From Desulfoluna butyratoxydans (GTDB lineage Bacteria; Desulfobacterota; Desulfobacteria; Desulfobacterales; Desulfolunaceae), in NCBI RefSeq assembly GCF_900699765.1, contig NZ_CAADHO010000005.1, positions 1 through 64,000 of the forward strand: a DNA stretch of 64,000 nt, given 5' to 3'. Both the position numbers and the translations under genes were made by a program. The notes beneath the pieces were generated by a model. It made no database searches. It worked only from the letters and a program-made list of their open reading frames with translations, and was not told where the DNA came from. Of the stretch, positions 54,395 to 64,000 are shown piece by piece. The first letter of the stretch is position 1; every line of letters begins with the position of its first letter.

Positions 54395-54580
54395 AATCAC
54401 ACAATGGTTCCCCAGAATACCGCTGGGATTTGACCCGAGGAACGAGGGGCAAAGCCCGGCGGCAATTTGCTTTCAAGGTGGCACACCTTGCCGCCGGAGG
54501 CTATTTTTTGTGCTTTTATTTTTTTCTTGCAGCACGTTAAGAATAACGAACAGGGGCAACCCGAATCGTTACAAAGCAAC
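54395..54580. other. Element remnant and intergenic sequence
   Basis: Downstream of the MITE-like element. It contains a GGTGGCACACCTTGCCGCCGGAGGC block (54478-54502) followed by a T-run, similar to 29044-29065, and a CCGAATCGTTACAAAG end motif near 54560-54575 resembling the right end of copy 1. It may be a decayed third copy. No gene. Confidence 0.35.
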
Positions 54581-54614
54581 AAAAAAAGCCTGTGCAATTG
54601 CACAGGCTTTTTTT
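54581..54614. terminator. Bidirectional terminator of panB
   Basis: AAAAAAAGCCTGTGC, AATT, then GCACAGGCTTTTTTT: a perfect palindrome with A- and T-runs on both sides. It serves panB on the minus strand (stop 54682) and may also serve the plus strand. Confidence 0.9.
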
Positions 54615-54681
54615 TATTGATCCTCCGGGATCATGCCATCATAACCCGATGGGCCACCATAGAAGGCGGCTATACGCGCTA

Positions 54682-55473
54682 CTATTTGCTGTAGCAATGC
54701 TCGGGCGCGGGAAACTCTCCGCTTTTCACCTCATCGATGAACCCTTTGATGCCTTTTCTGGCCTCATCCCCCAGGTTCGCGTACTTCTTCACAAACTTAG
54801 GGATATGGCCGGAGTTGATGCCCAGGGTGTCGTGCATGACGATGATCTGGCCGTCACAGTCGGGACCGGCGCCGATACCGATGGTGGGGATGGAGAGCTT
54901 CTCGGTGATTGCCCTGGCGATGTGGCTGGGAATGCCTTCCAGCACCACGGAGAAGGCTCCGGCCTCCTGAACGGCCAGGGCGTCTGCCATAAGTCGGTCT
55001 TCGTCACGCTGTACCTTGAATCCACCCATCTGGTGAACGGACTGGGGGGTGAGGCCGATGTGAGCCTGGACGGGGATGCCGGCGTTGGAAATGGCCTTTA
55101 TCACCTCGCACACCGAGGCCCCGCCTTCGAGCTTCACGGCCGAGCAGTCGGTCTCCTTTAAAAAGCGACCGGCATTTCGCACCGCGTCCTCCACGCTGGT
55201 CTGATACGCCATAAAGGGCATATCCCCCACCACCATGGTACGCTTGCAGGCCCGTGAGACAATGCGAGTGTGGTAAATCATCTCGTCCATGGTCACGTGA
55301 AGGGTGCTGTTGCCCCCTTGAATGACCATGCCCAGGGAATCCCCCACGAGAATCATGTCCACCCCGGTCTCATCCATGAGGGTGGCAAAGGGAAAATCAT
55401 AGGCGGTCATGGCCGTGATCTTCTCCCCTTCCTTCTTCTTGTTGTACAACGTTGTGACGGTAACCTTCTTCAT
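54682..55473 (-). CDS. panB: 3-methyl-2-oxobutanoate hydroxymethyltransferase
   Basis: A 263-residue TIM-barrel enzyme of pantothenate (and so CoA) synthesis. It uses methylene-THF and ketoisovalerate to make ketopantoate. Motifs: [87 protein letters not shown] and [21 protein letters not shown]. Start ATG 55473. It lies 22 bp downstream of the ThyX-like gene on the same strand; both use folate one-carbon units. panC and panD are not in the window. Confidence 0.96.
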   Translation of the reverse strand: MKKVTVTTLYNKKKEGEKITAMTAYDFPFATLMDETGVDMILVGDSLGMVIQGGNSTLHVTMDEMIYHTRIVSRACKRTMVVGDMPFMAYQTSVEDAVRNAGRFLKETDCSAVKLEGGASVCEVIKAISNAGIPVQAHIGLTPQSVHQMGGFKVQRDEDRLMADALAVQEAGAFSVVLEGIPSHIARAITEKLSIPTIGIGAGPDCDGQIIVMHDTLGINSGHIPKFVKKYANLGDEARKGIKGFIDEVKSGEFPAPEHCYSK

Positions 55474-55495
55474 GACAATGACACCTTTCCTTATA

Positions 55496-56911
55496 TTATT
55501 CCATATTAGAAAAAAGCTTCTTCATTTCAACTTGTTTACCGCAACTCATCTTGCCTTCCGGGCACACCCCGTCCATGAAGCACCCGGGGCCGACCTTGCC
55601 GAAGAGCACCGGAGAGATTCCCCGTACGGCAGAAAGCATGCCCACGGCGTAGTTTCGGATCTCCCACTGGGCCCGGTCACAGCAGCGCAGCTTGAGAAAA
55701 TGGTAGAGCTCCCGGCCGTTCATGGTGGTCACCACGTCCATCACGTTGCCGCTCAGGTACAGATAGACAAGGTCCTCTTCCATGACACCCGCATCGCGGA
55801 AGGCCTCGTACAGATCCATGCTCTTTTCGAAGCAGCCCATGTAGATCTCTTTGGCGGCTTCATTTTCGGTGATGGTTTCGGGCATCACACAGGTCCGGCT
55901 CTTGCCGAACTCTGTAAAGGAGGGCACCACCAGGGACTGGATACGATGGCGTGCCAGGTGGGTCAGGCAGGACAGGCTCATGTCGTTCAGGCGAAAAGTG
56001 ACGTTCACCTGCTCAAGCTCTCGCCTGCGCCGATCCGAGGTCACGATGTCGATGATTCCCGCGGTGAGTTCTTCGTCGTCACGCAGCATGCCCAGGGCAT
56101 CGGACGAGGAGCACCCGGAATGGGAAACAAGGGCGGAGACAGCCACCATGAGGTCGGGCTCTCCAGAGTGGGTCAACAGCTCCACCAGGGCGCTGTCCCC
56201 GTCGGCACGCCGCTGGACGCCCTTGTCGGCAACCAGCTCGCAGAGCCTGTTCTCCTTGTCCTCGCGTCCTTTCTCCACCTTGTCAATGTCATCAAACACA
56301 TCGGGGAGAATCTCTTTGGCCTGGTCCAGGAGGCTTTCACCGATCTGGCGGATCTCGGGGTACGCGGCCCCGCGGCCGTTGAGGCAGGAGTGAAGGATAT
56401 GAAGCAGCTCACGGGCGTTGACCGTGCAGTAAATATGACTCCTCAGGCAGTAGGGCAGCACGAACCGGGCATCTTCCTTGGGAATACCTGCCTCCAGAAG
56501 CTTGTGGTAGTCCTCGAACAGCTCCCTGGACAGTGTCTCGAAGCGTTCGCCAAAGGACGCATCGGCCAGCCCCCCTTTTTTCAAACGAAACTCAGGGGAG
56601 AGTCCCCCCATCTCGGAGTAGTCCACGTAACGGCGGGATTTGATCGTGTACGCGGCCAGACGGAACTCAATAAGAAACTGCTCGAAAAAGGCGGAAACGT
56701 TTTCAAAGGCGATGTTGAAAACGGCGTGCTCCGTGATGGTCACATGACCCAGGGCCACGACCCGTTTGATCAGCTGGCCGATGTTGCTCTGATCCGTATT
56801 CTCATAGATCTCGGTGGCCGCCCCTTTGGTGGATGAAATACGCGCCGCAGAAGCGCATATACGTTCAGGTTCCGGTGTAAAGGCAAGTATGACTGCTCTT
56901 GCTTTTTCCAT
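55496..56911 (-). CDS. Tandem, degenerate ThyX-fold protein
   Basis: A 471-residue protein made of two ThyX-like halves (about 1-225 and 235-471); ordinary ThyX has one of ~220-250 residues. In half 1 the ThyX motif RHRxxSxNExSxRY aligns with [14 protein letters not shown] (82-95): RH and the reactive Ser are lost but SRRY is kept. In half 2 it is [14 protein letters not shown] (321-334): RHR and both Ser are kept but N, E and RY are lost. Flanking GHVTITEH and [10 protein letters not shown], and the C-terminal [12 protein letters not shown] and AQWEIR, confirm the fold. So the two halves are complementary. It may be an FAD/folate-binding paralogue or an asymmetric thymidylate synthase. Confidence 0.8.
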   Translation of the reverse strand: MEKARAVILAFTPEPERICASAARISSTKGAATEIYENTDQSNIGQLIKRVVALGHVTITEHAVFNIAFENVSAFFEQFLIEFRLAAYTIKSRRYVDYSEMGGLSPEFRLKKGGLADASFGERFETLSRELFEDYHKLLEAGIPKEDARFVLPYCLRSHIYCTVNARELLHILHSCLNGRGAAYPEIRQIGESLLDQAKEILPDVFDDIDKVEKGREDKENRLCELVADKGVQRRADGDSALVELLTHSGEPDLMVAVSALVSHSGCSSSDALGMLRDDEELTAGIIDIVTSDRRRRELEQVNVTFRLNDMSLSCLTHLARHRIQSLVVPSFTEFGKSRTCVMPETITENEAAKEIYMGCFEKSMDLYEAFRDAGVMEEDLVYLYLSGNVMDVVTTMNGRELYHFLKLRCCDRAQWEIRNYAVGMLSAVRGISPVLFGKVGPGCFMDGVCPEGKMSCGKQVEMKKLFSNME

Positions 56912-56999
56912 ATGGATGATCTGCTCCTCAATGGTTGATGATAAATGAAGGATGTCTATTTCCCATATAATAAAGAGGGAAGGCAGGGCAAGAGCTAAA

Positions 57000-57028
57000 A
57001 AAGCGGGGCGCTGTCAACGCCCCGCTTT
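57000..57028 (-). terminator. cooC-side terminator
   Basis: AAAGCGGGGCG and CGCCCCGCTTT form a perfect stem; on the minus strand it is followed by CTTTTTTAGC. It separates the cooC operon end from the ThyX-like gene. Confidence 0.82.
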
Positions 57029-57122
57029 CACTGATCGATATGAATTAGACGTTCCCCGTGAGCTCCCGGTTTACTTCCAAAAAACCGGAGTTCCCGGCAT
57101 GGGAGCACGCAGGCGCCCGACC

Positions 57123-57887
57123 TCAGGCAAGGTCGGCCAGCACCCTCTCCATGACCCCTCCCACGGCCTTTGCCGATGCAGAGTCATCGCCAAGCTCCAT
57201 CATGGACCGCTTCTCCATGTCCAAAACCGCCAGTTCCGGATCGTCCGGGACGGTGCCCACAATCTGAACCCCGATCTCCTTGACTTCGGCAAGAAACGTT
57301 CCGTTGAGGTTTTCCGGGGCCCGGGTCACCACAAGGCCCTTGTGCCTGACGTCGAGTTTGAGGTCGTCGAGCATGTCGTGGATTCTCTTGACCGCCCGCA
57401 GGCCACGCAATGAGTAATCCGTGATAAGCAGCAGATAGTCCACCCGGCCGCTGGTGCGCCGGCTCAGGTGCTCCATGCCCGCTTCGTTGTCCACCACCAG
57501 GTATTTGTAGGTTCTGGCCAGCTCTTCGGTGAACCGGTTCAGGATATTGTTCACCATGCAGTAGCACCCCTGGCCCTCCTGGCGTCCCATGACGAGGAGG
57601 TCAAAATCCCTGCGCTCGATGATGACCTGGTTCATGAGGAGCTCAAGATAATTGACCTTGTCCATGCCCGAGGGAACCCCTTGCGGGTCCTTCATGAACC
57701 CTTCACGGATATCCCCGACGGTCTTTTCCACCTCGATCCCCAGGGTCTCCCCGAGGTTGCTGTTCGGGTCAGCGTCCACGGCCAGTACCGGTGAGACACC
57801 GCTTGCCGCAAGGTACCGTACCACCTGGGATGCCGTGGTGGTCTTTCCGGTACCGCCCTTGCCTGCTACTGCAATTACTTTTCCCAT
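57123..57887 (-). CDS. cooC: CooC/AcsF-type nickel-insertion ATPase for CODH/ACS
   Basis: A 254-residue MinD/NifH-family ATPase. The deviant Walker A is GKGGTGKTTTA (9-19), switch I follows in VDADPNSNLGETLG, and the metal-binding CxC lies in GQEGQGCYCMVNN-type sequence (residues EGQGCYC). VVDNEAGMEHLSRRT is typical. It loads nickel into carbon monoxide dehydrogenase/acetyl-CoA synthase. Start at 57887 follows GAGGA. It lies 110 bp downstream of the RACo-like gene on the same strand. The nickel enzyme itself is not in the window; acsD at 62.9 kb is the nearest subunit. Confidence 0.9.
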   Translation of the reverse strand: MGKVIAVAGKGGTGKTTTASQVVRYLAASGVSPVLAVDADPNSNLGETLGIEVEKTVGDIREGFMKDPQGVPSGMDKVNYLELLMNQVIIERRDFDLLVMGRQEGQGCYCMVNNILNRFTEELARTYKYLVVDNEAGMEHLSRRTSGRVDYLLLITDYSLRGLRAVKRIHDMLDDLKLDVRHKGLVVTRAPENLNGTFLAEVKEIGVQIVGTVPDDPELAVLDMEKRSMMELGDDSASAKAVGGVMERVLADLA

Positions 57888-57997
57888 GGTCGTCCTCAAT
57901 CAGGGTCAAAAATTATGACGTGATAAACAATCCTATACCGCCTGCGGTGCGTTCATGGTGCGGTCGCCGCAGCACCCCGCATCATAACACATTCTCC

Positions 57998-59953
57998 TCA
58001 CGGCGTATCCACCGCCCCCTGCTTTTCAGAGAGCCTCGCCTTCAGGCGGGGAAACAGGTTCAGGTCGGTATGGGGCAAAAAAAGGGCCGCGATGTAGTGA
58101 TCCATGTAGGATGGGGTCTCGGAGAGCTCGAAGTTGGTCATCATGCGCACCACCTGGACCACATCCTGGCGCAGGGTGTTGGTCAGGGCACTCATCTTCG
58201 CCCCCATGAGGGACCCGTTGCCGATGAAGGTCACCTTGGCAGGATCGATCTCGGGAAGGAAGCCGATGGTAAAGGCGCGCTGCAGGTCGATGTAGCTGCC
58301 GAACCCGCCGGCAAGGATAATCTCCTCGATCTCGGAAATGGAGAGTCCCACCTCGTTGAGCAGGGTCTCGCACCCGCTGTAGACGGCCCCCTTGGCACGG
58401 ATGAGGTTGTCGATATCCGGCTCGGTCAAGGTGATGTCCCGCCCGATGTCCGTCTGGTCCGCCCAGACCAGGACATACTCCGTGATGCCTTCGCTTTCCC
58501 GCAGCCTCGGGTTGGCCTGATCCGTATTGAACTTGCCGCGGCTGTCGATGATGCGGTTTTCAAAAAGAACGGCAACGGTGGTGATGAGACCCGACCCACA
58601 GATCCCGCGGGGCCTGGCGCCCCCCACGGTCCGCAGCATGGGCTCCCAGCTCACCGGGTCGAGGGAAAAATCCTCGATGGCCCCCGGGGCTGCACGCATG
58701 CCGAACTTGATGCCTCCGCCCTCAAAGGCGGGGCCTGCGGAACAGGCGGTGCAGGCCAGCCACTCCTTGTTGCCCACCACGATCTCGGCGTTGGTGCCGA
58801 TGTCGATAAAAAGGGTCAGCTTGTCGCTCCGGTAGAGGCCGCTGCCCATGACGCCTGCCACAATGTCTCCCCCCACATAACTGGAGATGAGCGGGTAAAT
58901 AAGGGCCGTGGTGTGTTCGGCAAGGGTGATGCCCAGGCTTTGGGCCAGAAGCGGGGGATAGACGTTGGCCGCAGGCACGTACGGCGCCCGTCGGATGTTG
59001 CGGGGATCCACGCCCAAAAGGAGCTGGGTCATGGTGGTGTTGCCTGCGATGGCCACGGTGGACACCTCTTCCACATCCACCCCGCTGCGGGACAAAAGGC
59101 GCCCCACGATCTCGTTGATTGTCTCCACCACCACCTGGCGGAGCCGCTCCAGCCCCCCTTCCTTTTCCGCATAGATGATCCGGGAGATCACGTCCTCCCC
59201 ATAGCTCACCTGGCCGTTGACCTTGCCGCACTGCTCCAGCACCGCGGCATCCTTCAGGTTGAAGAGCTGGCCGTAGATGGTGGTGGTGCCGATATCCAGG
59301 GCGATGGCATAGTTCCAGTCGGTGCGGTCACCGGACTGGATATTGACGATACGGGACTTGTTGCCGCTTTTCACCGGCCGTTCCAGGGTCACCGTGGCCT
59401 TGAACTCCCCGTCCCGGAGCACCTTGGGCATCTTTCGGATCACCGAGAGATCAATGTCCAGCCCCCCTTCCCCCCGGACGGTTTTCAGGTACTGAAAAAG
59501 GCGGGTCACATCGGCGCTGTGATCCGATGCATCGGGAACGGGGAGCTCCACAAAGATCTTCTCCATGGGAGGAATAAAGAGCCCCTCTTCCTTCAGCGCT
59601 TCAAAATCCATCTTGCGGATATGGGCCGTTGCCCGGGGCGTTGCCTGGGGCAACTCACCGCCCAGAAGGGCCGAGGATTCCATGGGCACACGAACGGTCA
59701 GGTGATCCCTGACCTCGGTCATACAGGCGAGTCGCCAGCCCCCGTCGTAATCGTCCTGGGTCAATTTGTCGGTTTGTTCGCAAGCCGACACCCCCTCCTC
59801 CACCACCACGCGGCATTTGCCGCAGACACCGCCCCCGCCGCAGGAGGCGTTGATGTGCACGCCTGCTTCCATGGCGGCTGCCAGAAGAGACTCTCCGGCC
59901 GCGACTTCGATGGAGACATCATGGGGAATGAACTGCACCGTAAATTTTTCCAT
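57998..59953 (-). CDS. Reductive activator of corrinoid protein (RACo-like)
   Basis: A 651-residue ATP-dependent activator. Residues 1-85 form a plant-type [2Fe-2S] domain with C38, C44, C47 and C77 (ASCGGGGVCGKCR to RLAC). A middle domain follows, then the C-terminal ASKHA ATPase of DUF4445 (YAIALDIGTTTIYGQLF, VAIAGNTTMTQLLLGVD, LFIDIGTNAEIVVG, AGGFGSYIDLQRAFTIGF). It reduces inactive Co(II) corrinoid to Co(I) in corrinoid iron-sulfur protein. The start at 59953 is behind GGGAGAGAG; the frame extends 27 codons upstream without a site. It is flanked by cooC and fhs, supporting a Wood-Ljungdahl role. Confidence 0.9.
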   Translation of the reverse strand: MEKFTVQFIPHDVSIEVAAGESLLAAAMEAGVHINASCGGGGVCGKCRVVVEEGVSACEQTDKLTQDDYDGGWRLACMTEVRDHLTVRVPMESSALLGGELPQATPRATAHIRKMDFEALKEEGLFIPPMEKIFVELPVPDASDHSADVTRLFQYLKTVRGEGGLDIDLSVIRKMPKVLRDGEFKATVTLERPVKSGNKSRIVNIQSGDRTDWNYAIALDIGTTTIYGQLFNLKDAAVLEQCGKVNGQVSYGEDVISRIIYAEKEGGLERLRQVVVETINEIVGRLLSRSGVDVEEVSTVAIAGNTTMTQLLLGVDPRNIRRAPYVPAANVYPPLLAQSLGITLAEHTTALIYPLISSYVGGDIVAGVMGSGLYRSDKLTLFIDIGTNAEIVVGNKEWLACTACSAGPAFEGGGIKFGMRAAPGAIEDFSLDPVSWEPMLRTVGGARPRGICGSGLITTVAVLFENRIIDSRGKFNTDQANPRLRESEGITEYVLVWADQTDIGRDITLTEPDIDNLIRAKGAVYSGCETLLNEVGLSISEIEEIILAGGFGSYIDLQRAFTIGFLPEIDPAKVTFIGNGSLMGAKMSALTNTLRQDVVQVVRMMTNFELSETPSYMDHYIAALFLPHTDLNLFPRLKARLSEKQGAVDTP

Positions 59954-60102
59954 ACTCTCTCCCGATTGGGTTATCACCAGATCCGTTCCAACGGGTCGGC
60001 GCGATACAATTGCGATACGATAGAGGCGGGACATGAAACGGTGACGCGAAAGCTATCTTAACCCACGCACGTTAAGTAATCCAGCTTTTGCTCCTTAAAG
60101 AC

Positions 60103-60132
60103 AAAAAAAGGCCGGCAAGCCGGCCTTTTTTT
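60103..60132 (-). terminator. fhs terminator
   Basis: AAAAAAAGGCCGGC, AA, GCCGGCCTTTTTTT: a perfect stem with T-runs on both strands, between fhs (stop 60168) and the RACo-like gene. fhs is therefore probably a separate transcript. Confidence 0.85.
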
Positions 60133-60167
60133 ATCATCTATAGCGTGTCAAACCTGATCGAGGGATC

Positions 60168-61943
60168 CTAGAAAATACCCTGGACCTTACCGGTCTCCAC
60201 ATCCACATCCACCCGACGGAAGGAGGGGTTGGAGCCGGTGCCGGGCATCAGGCTGATGGTACCGGCCACGGGCACGATGAACCCGGCGCCGCCGTAGGTC
60301 AATACCTCACGGATCTGGAGCCGCCAACCCGTGGGCACCCCTTTGAGGGCCGGGTTATCGGAGAGGGAAAGGTGGGTCTTGACCATGCAGAGCCCCAGCT
60401 TGGCAAGCTCGGGGTCGGCCTGGATGCGCGCCAAAGAAGCCGCTGCATCGGCGGAGAAGTCCACGCCGTCGGCACCGTAGACCTCGGTGGCGATGAGCTC
60501 GATACGCTCCTTGACCGGCATGTCCAGATCGTAGAGGAATTTGAAATCCGTGGGCTCGTCACACGCAGCGATAACGGCGTCTGCCAGCTCCAGGGCGCCG
60601 TCACCGCCCTTCTCCCAGTGCTCGGAGATGGCGAACTTGGCCCCTTCGGCCTCCACCAGCTCACGGACCTTCTCACACTCGGCCTTGGTGTCGGTGACAA
60701 AGGCGTTGAGGCAGACCACGGGGCTGATACCGGCTTTGCGGACGTTGCGGATGTGATGGATAAGGTTGGCACATCCCTTCTCGACCCACTCCACGCTCTC
60801 TTCGCTGTACTCCTTGGGCATGGCCTTGCCGGGGACGGGAACCGGGGCGCCGCCGTGGCACTTGAGGGCCCGGATGGTGGCCACGACAACGGCTGCGTCG
60901 GGAACCAGGCCGCTGTAACGGCACTTCAGGTTCCAGAACTTTTCAAAGCCGATGTCGGCGCCGAAGCCCGACTCGGTGACGTGGAAATCGGCAAGCTTGA
61001 GGCCAACCTGGTCGGCGATGATGGAGCTCTGGCCGATGGCGATGTTGGCAAAGGGGCCGGCGTGGACAATAACGGGCTGGCCTTCCAGGGTCTGCATGAG
61101 GTTGGGGTTCAGGGCGTCCACCATCCAGGCTGTCATGGCACCGGCCACTTCCAGGTCCTCGGTGGTAACGGGCTTGCCCTTCTTGTCGTAGGCCACAACG
61201 ATCTTGCCCATGCGGTCACGCATGTCCTTGAGGCTGGTGGCAACCGACAGGATCGCCATGACCTCGGAGGAGACGGCAATGCCGAACTTGGATCGCATCA
61301 TGAACCCGTCGCGCTTGCCGTTGACCCCGTCCATGCCGATGACGATGTTACGCAGGGACTGGCAGCAGTAATCGATGACCCAGCCCATCTCCACGTTGGT
61401 GGGATCCACGTCGAGGCGAGGCATCTTGGTGAGGCGATCGAGCTGCTCGTCGGTGTAGTTGCGCTCATGCTGCATGCGGGAAGTCAGAGCCACCATGGCC
61501 AGGTTGTGGGCGTTCATGATGGCGTTGATGTCGCCGGTGAAGCCCAGGGAAAAAGGAGTCAGGGGAATGCACTGGGCCAGACCGCCGCCGGCGGCAGAGC
61601 CCTTGATGTTCATGGTGGGACCGCCGGAAGGCTGGCGGATGGCTGCGGACACGCGCTTGCCGCGTTTGCCGAGGCCCTGGACAAGGCCCATGGTGGAGGT
61701 GGATTTGCCCTCGCCAAGGGGCGTGGGAGTGATGGCGGTTACATCGACGTACTTGCCGTTGGGCTTGTCCTTCAGGCGTTCAAGAACCTTGCGATAGTCA
61801 ATCTTGCCGATGTAGTGGCCCTGGGGCAGCAGTTCTTCCTTGGTCAGCCCGAACTCTTCCGCAATCTCATAAATGGTTTTCATGGATTTCTCAGAATCCT
61901 GAGCAATTTCCCAATCAGCGTGCTTCTTTGGATCTAAAGCCAT
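60168..61943 (-). CDS. fhs: Formate-tetrahydrofolate ligase
   Basis: A 591-residue ATP-dependent ligase for the first step of the methyl branch (formate + THF + ATP to 10-formyl-THF). Motifs: [26 protein letters not shown] with the P-loop [81 protein letters not shown] and [12 protein letters not shown]. The ATG at 61943 is behind AAAGGAG. Length matches the family (about 555-595). In acetate-oxidising sulfate reducers the enzyme can run in the ATP-forming direction. It is divergent from acsD. Confidence 0.97.
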   Translation of the reverse strand: MALDPKKHADWEIAQDSEKSMKTIYEIAEEFGLTKEELLPQGHYIGKIDYRKVLERLKDKPNGKYVDVTAITPTPLGEGKSTSTMGLVQGLGKRGKRVSAAIRQPSGGPTMNIKGSAAGGGLAQCIPLTPFSLGFTGDINAIMNAHNLAMVALTSRMQHERNYTDEQLDRLTKMPRLDVDPTNVEMGWVIDYCCQSLRNIVIGMDGVNGKRDGFMMRSKFGIAVSSEVMAILSVATSLKDMRDRMGKIVVAYDKKGKPVTTEDLEVAGAMTAWMVDALNPNLMQTLEGQPVIVHAGPFANIAIGQSSIIADQVGLKLADFHVTESGFGADIGFEKFWNLKCRYSGLVPDAAVVVATIRALKCHGGAPVPVPGKAMPKEYSEESVEWVEKGCANLIHHIRNVRKAGISPVVCLNAFVTDTKAECEKVRELVEAEGAKFAISEHWEKGGDGALELADAVIAACDEPTDFKFLYDLDMPVKERIELIATEVYGADGVDFSADAAASLARIQADPELAKLGLCMVKTHLSLSDNPALKGVPTGWRLQIREVLTYGGAGFIVPVAGTISLMPGTGSNPSFRRVDVDVETGKVQGIF

Positions 61944-62907
61944 TCATTACTCCTTTCAAGAATTGGCCCACAGAAAGAGCCGGTAGCATGGTGATGAAAA
62001 CAAATTCCTGGTCTGTACGTCCCACATAATCAGTGCCTGCACGTGTACCATAAGAAAAGCATCCACCCGCAGGAATTATCCGGTTGTTCAGAATTGCTTG
62101 GCGCACATACGCCCGGCCCGAAATCTTTCCGGGCCACATTGCATCGCGCCGTCGTGTTCGGCCCCTGGTGCGAACACAACAACGCCGAGGCAGGTCCCTC
62201 GTGTTTGTTTTCACTACTTCCTGGCAGCTCTTCTTTGCATTCCCCCGGAAGAAACCACCATCATGTCGTATAACGTCTGCATTGATCGTAAACACCGTTC
62301 CAAACGCCATACCAACAAAACGGATTGCCTTCTATCCTTTGTTTATTATTCGGAACTATCTCTCAATACCCCATACCAGTCAAGCACTTTTTGGGCTTAA
62401 TTAGTATTTTTAATGTTACTCATCAATGCCAGTTGTCATCCATTGACCGCCACTGAACGAATATCCCTAAAAGGCCCGCACTTATGTGGTTCGCGGCATG
62501 GACTCGACCCCGAACAATCAGGGTGGAACACCTTCAATATTTAACTGCCGTCCACTGTCAAAAATCATATATTACTTCTCAAAGATCATCCCGGGAAAAA
62601 TAATTCGAATCATATGATATTTAATATTGACAGCACCCAAGGCAGTTGTTAGAAATTTCATGGTTTAGCTATCCTTATAGAAGAAAGAATCACAACTCAG
62701 AATTATATTTATAGAAGAGTAAACGCCGTGCCCAGCACGATCTCTTAACACGCTCTCTTGCGTTACCTTCCACCTCCGCTCTTTAAAAACTTCAGGTTTC
62801 TCCTCGAAACGCCCTAAAGGATCGTCACAATCCGCCGGGCGGGATCGACACGAATAAACAAATGGACGCCTTCATCCATATAATTAGTCAACGACAAGGA
62901 GGTAACA
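61944..62907. other. Long regulatory region between fhs and acsD
   Basis: About 960 bp between divergent Wood-Ljungdahl genes. No gene, tRNA or recognised riboswitch is seen. The middle (62380-62680) is AT-rich. A candidate promoter for acsD is TTGACA (62627-62632), 17 bp, TAGAAA (62650-62655), leaving a ~250-nt leader. An AATCATATGAT palindrome-like stretch lies just upstream (about 62608-62618). Confidence 0.4.
62627..62655 (+). promoter_or_regulatory. Candidate acsD promoter
   Basis: TTGACA, 17-bp spacer, TAGAAA (four of six consensus positions). It would give a leader of about 250 nt before the acsD TTG start. Confidence 0.35.
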
Positions 62908-64000
62908 TTGGGTTTCGAAATCATTAAAGAGTCCTATGCAGGAAGCATCAAGGAAATTGCCATCGGAGCGGGCGACAACGCCATATCCGTCGGCGGTGCC
63001 TCATGCTACCCTTTCTATCAGTTCGAAGGGGACATGCCGCACAAACCCAAAATCGCCATGGAAGTCTGGGACATGGCACCTGAAGACTGGCCCGAAGCCT
63101 GCCTGGCTCCGTTCAAGGATGTCGTAGGCGATCCTGCGGCCTGGGCAAAACTCTGCGTGGAGTCATTCGGCGCAGAACTCATCGTACTGCAACTCAAAAG
63201 CATTGATCCCAACGACAAGGACGCCAGCCCCGAGGAAGCTGCCGCCACAGTAAAAAAGGTAGCCTCGGCCATCGACGTCCCCCTGATTGTCTGGGGCTGT
63301 TCGAACCCGGGCAAAGACGAAGAGGTCCTCAAAGCCGTCTCGGAAGAGTGTCAGGAATTTCAGCTCACCCTGGGCCCGGTTGAAGACGCCAACCACAAAG
63401 GCATCGGTGCCTCGGCCATGGGCTACGGCCACGCCCTGATCTCCTCATCCCCCATCGACGTTAACCTGGCCAAACAGGTCAACATCCTTCTGGAAAACCT
63501 GGGCATGCCCATGGACAGGGTCATTGTCGACCCCACCACCGGCGGCCTGGGCTACGGCATGGAGTACTCCTACTCCGTCATGGAGCGCCTGCGCATGGCA
63601 GCCATGCAGCAGGGCGACGACAAGCTCCAGTTCCCCATCATCAACAACCTCGGCAACGAAATCTGGAAGTGCAAGGAAGCAAAGCAGAGCGTTGAAGAGG
63701 CCCCCATCCTCGGCGACCCGGAAAAACGCGGCATCCTCATGGAAGCTGTCTGCGCCGTTTCCTACCTTGTCGCCGGCGGCGACATCCTCATCATGCGCCA
63801 CCCTGAATCCGTCCGGCTCGTCCGCTCCTTCATCGACCTGATGATCGAGGGAGGCATGGCCACCGACGTGGCAGCCATCACCAAGCAGCTTGACGACGTG
63901 AATGTCGATTTCGCAAGCCTGGCCCCCGCACCGGACACCGCCATCGCAGAAGAGAAAAAAGCAGCACCCCAACCCGCCAAAAAAGAGGCACCCAAAGCCG
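62908..64000 (+). CDS. acsD: CO dehydrogenase/acetyl-CoA synthase delta subunit (partial at window end)
   Basis: 364 codons are visible and the frame runs off the right edge. The start is TTG at 62908, behind AAGGAGG six bases upstream. The protein has the CdhD/AcsD TIM-barrel pattern: GAGDNAISVGGASCYPFYQFEG, LIVLQLKSIDPNDKDASPEEA, VDVPLIVWGCSNPGKDEEV-type sequence, SMEYSYSVMERLRMAAMQQGD-type sequence and DVNVDFASLAP. This subunit of the corrinoid iron-sulfur protein carries the corrinoid-binding partner surface and helps transfer the methyl group to acetyl-CoA synthase. The C-terminal end is Ala/Lys/Pro-rich. Linked cooC and RACo genes lie on the opposite strand. Confidence 0.9.
   Translation, partial: MGFEIIKESYAGSIKEIAIGAGDNAISVGGASCYPFYQFEGDMPHKPKIAMEVWDMAPEDWPEACLAPFKDVVGDPAAWAKLCVESFGAELIVLQLKSIDPNDKDASPEEAAATVKKVASAIDVPLIVWGCSNPGKDEEVLKAVSEECQEFQLTLGPVEDANHKGIGASAMGYGHALISSSPIDVNLAKQVNILLENLGMPMDRVIVDPTTGGLGYGMEYSYSVMERLRMAAMQQGDDKLQFPIINNLGNEIWKCKEAKQSVEEAPILGDPEKRGILMEAVCAVSYLVAGGDILIMRHPESVRLVRSFIDLMIEGGMATDVAAITKQLDDVNVDFASLAPAPDTAIAEEKKAAPQPAKKEAPKA

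Noticed and set aside
57791..60061. 756-codon open frame antisense to the RACo-like gene
   Set aside because: High GC with strong third-position bias leaves antisense frames open. The product lacks any recognisable family, while the RACo gene is well supported.
60372..61937. 521-codon open frame antisense to fhs
   Set aside because: Shadow of a strongly conserved gene; no own promoter or ribosome binding site seen.
62480..62540. Possible tRNA or riboswitch upstream of acsD
   Set aside because: No cloverleaf or conserved riboswitch core could be drawn by eye.

Overview
The window looks like chromosome of an anaerobic, acetyl-CoA-pathway member of the Desulfobacterota, most likely a Desulfobacterales-type sulfate reducer. 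The inference rests on the density of Wood-Ljungdahl genes (fchA, a FolD-type dehydrogenase, fhs, a CooC/AcsF-type ATPase, a RACo-type corrinoid activator and the start of acsD), on a high coding GC content, on lipid A genes that mark a diderm cell, and on typical deltaproteobacterial gene types. No rRNA, tRNA, CRISPR array, prophage or transposase gene was seen. Genus-level placement is not possible from the sequence alone.

Layout. 1-1.9 kb holds no confident gene. 1.9-12.4 kb: a small hypothetical gene, a translationally coupled Ser/Thr kinase and degenerate GGDEF protein (minus), a small hypothetical gene, the tail-specific protease prc, a Ste24-type M48 protease, then fchA-folD with a strong terminator. 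12.4-18.2 kb: tandem repeats, trmJ, a radical SAM protein, heptamer-repeat tracts, an HtpX-like protease, a YcgN-type Cys-cluster protein. 18.7-24.4 kb: typA, bioA, a second tandem-repeat block, a zinc-ribbon membrane protein with an HEAGH motif, ybaK. 24.5-28.5 kb: a merR plus queuosine-mannosyltransferase-like operon, divergent from an ADP-forming acyl-CoA synthetase with a perfect palindromic operator. 29-34.4 kb: a compact DUF2760-Hsp70-Hsp70 operon (minus). 34.6-42.7 kb: an FAH-family hydrolase, a B12-binding radical SAM protein, a lone lower-GC orphan gene, a YchF-type GTPase overlapping a pseudouridine synthase, a coiled-coil protein, nadC. 42.9-49.5 kb: valS, a strongly acidic repeat protein, a small hypothetical gene, a multi-[4Fe-4S] protein. 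49.8-54.2 kb: tetR, then an overlapping gnnB-gnnA-lpxB lipid A cluster. 54.7-57 kb: panB and a tandem, degenerate ThyX-like protein. 57.1-64 kb: cooC, RACo and fhs (minus), divergent from acsD (plus), which runs off the window.

How the genes work together. FchA, the FolD-like enzyme and Fhs together cover the formate-to-methylene-THF steps of the methyl branch. AcsD is part of the corrinoid/CODH-ACS module, and the RACo and CooC-like proteins would activate its corrinoid protein and mature its nickel enzyme. The FolD homologue has lost two residues needed for cyclohydrolase chemistry, which explains the separate FchA gene beside it. GnnB and GnnA would make a 3-amino UDP-GlcNAc donor upstream of LpxB, predicting amide-linked lipid A.

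The most unusual non-coding feature is a family of 7-bp repeats that start at or next to the stop codons of at least six unrelated genes. Two tandem blocks (about 180 bp x3 and 247 bp x4) share a GGGTGCGCC/GGCGCACCC core. A two-copy MITE-like element with inverted ends is also present.
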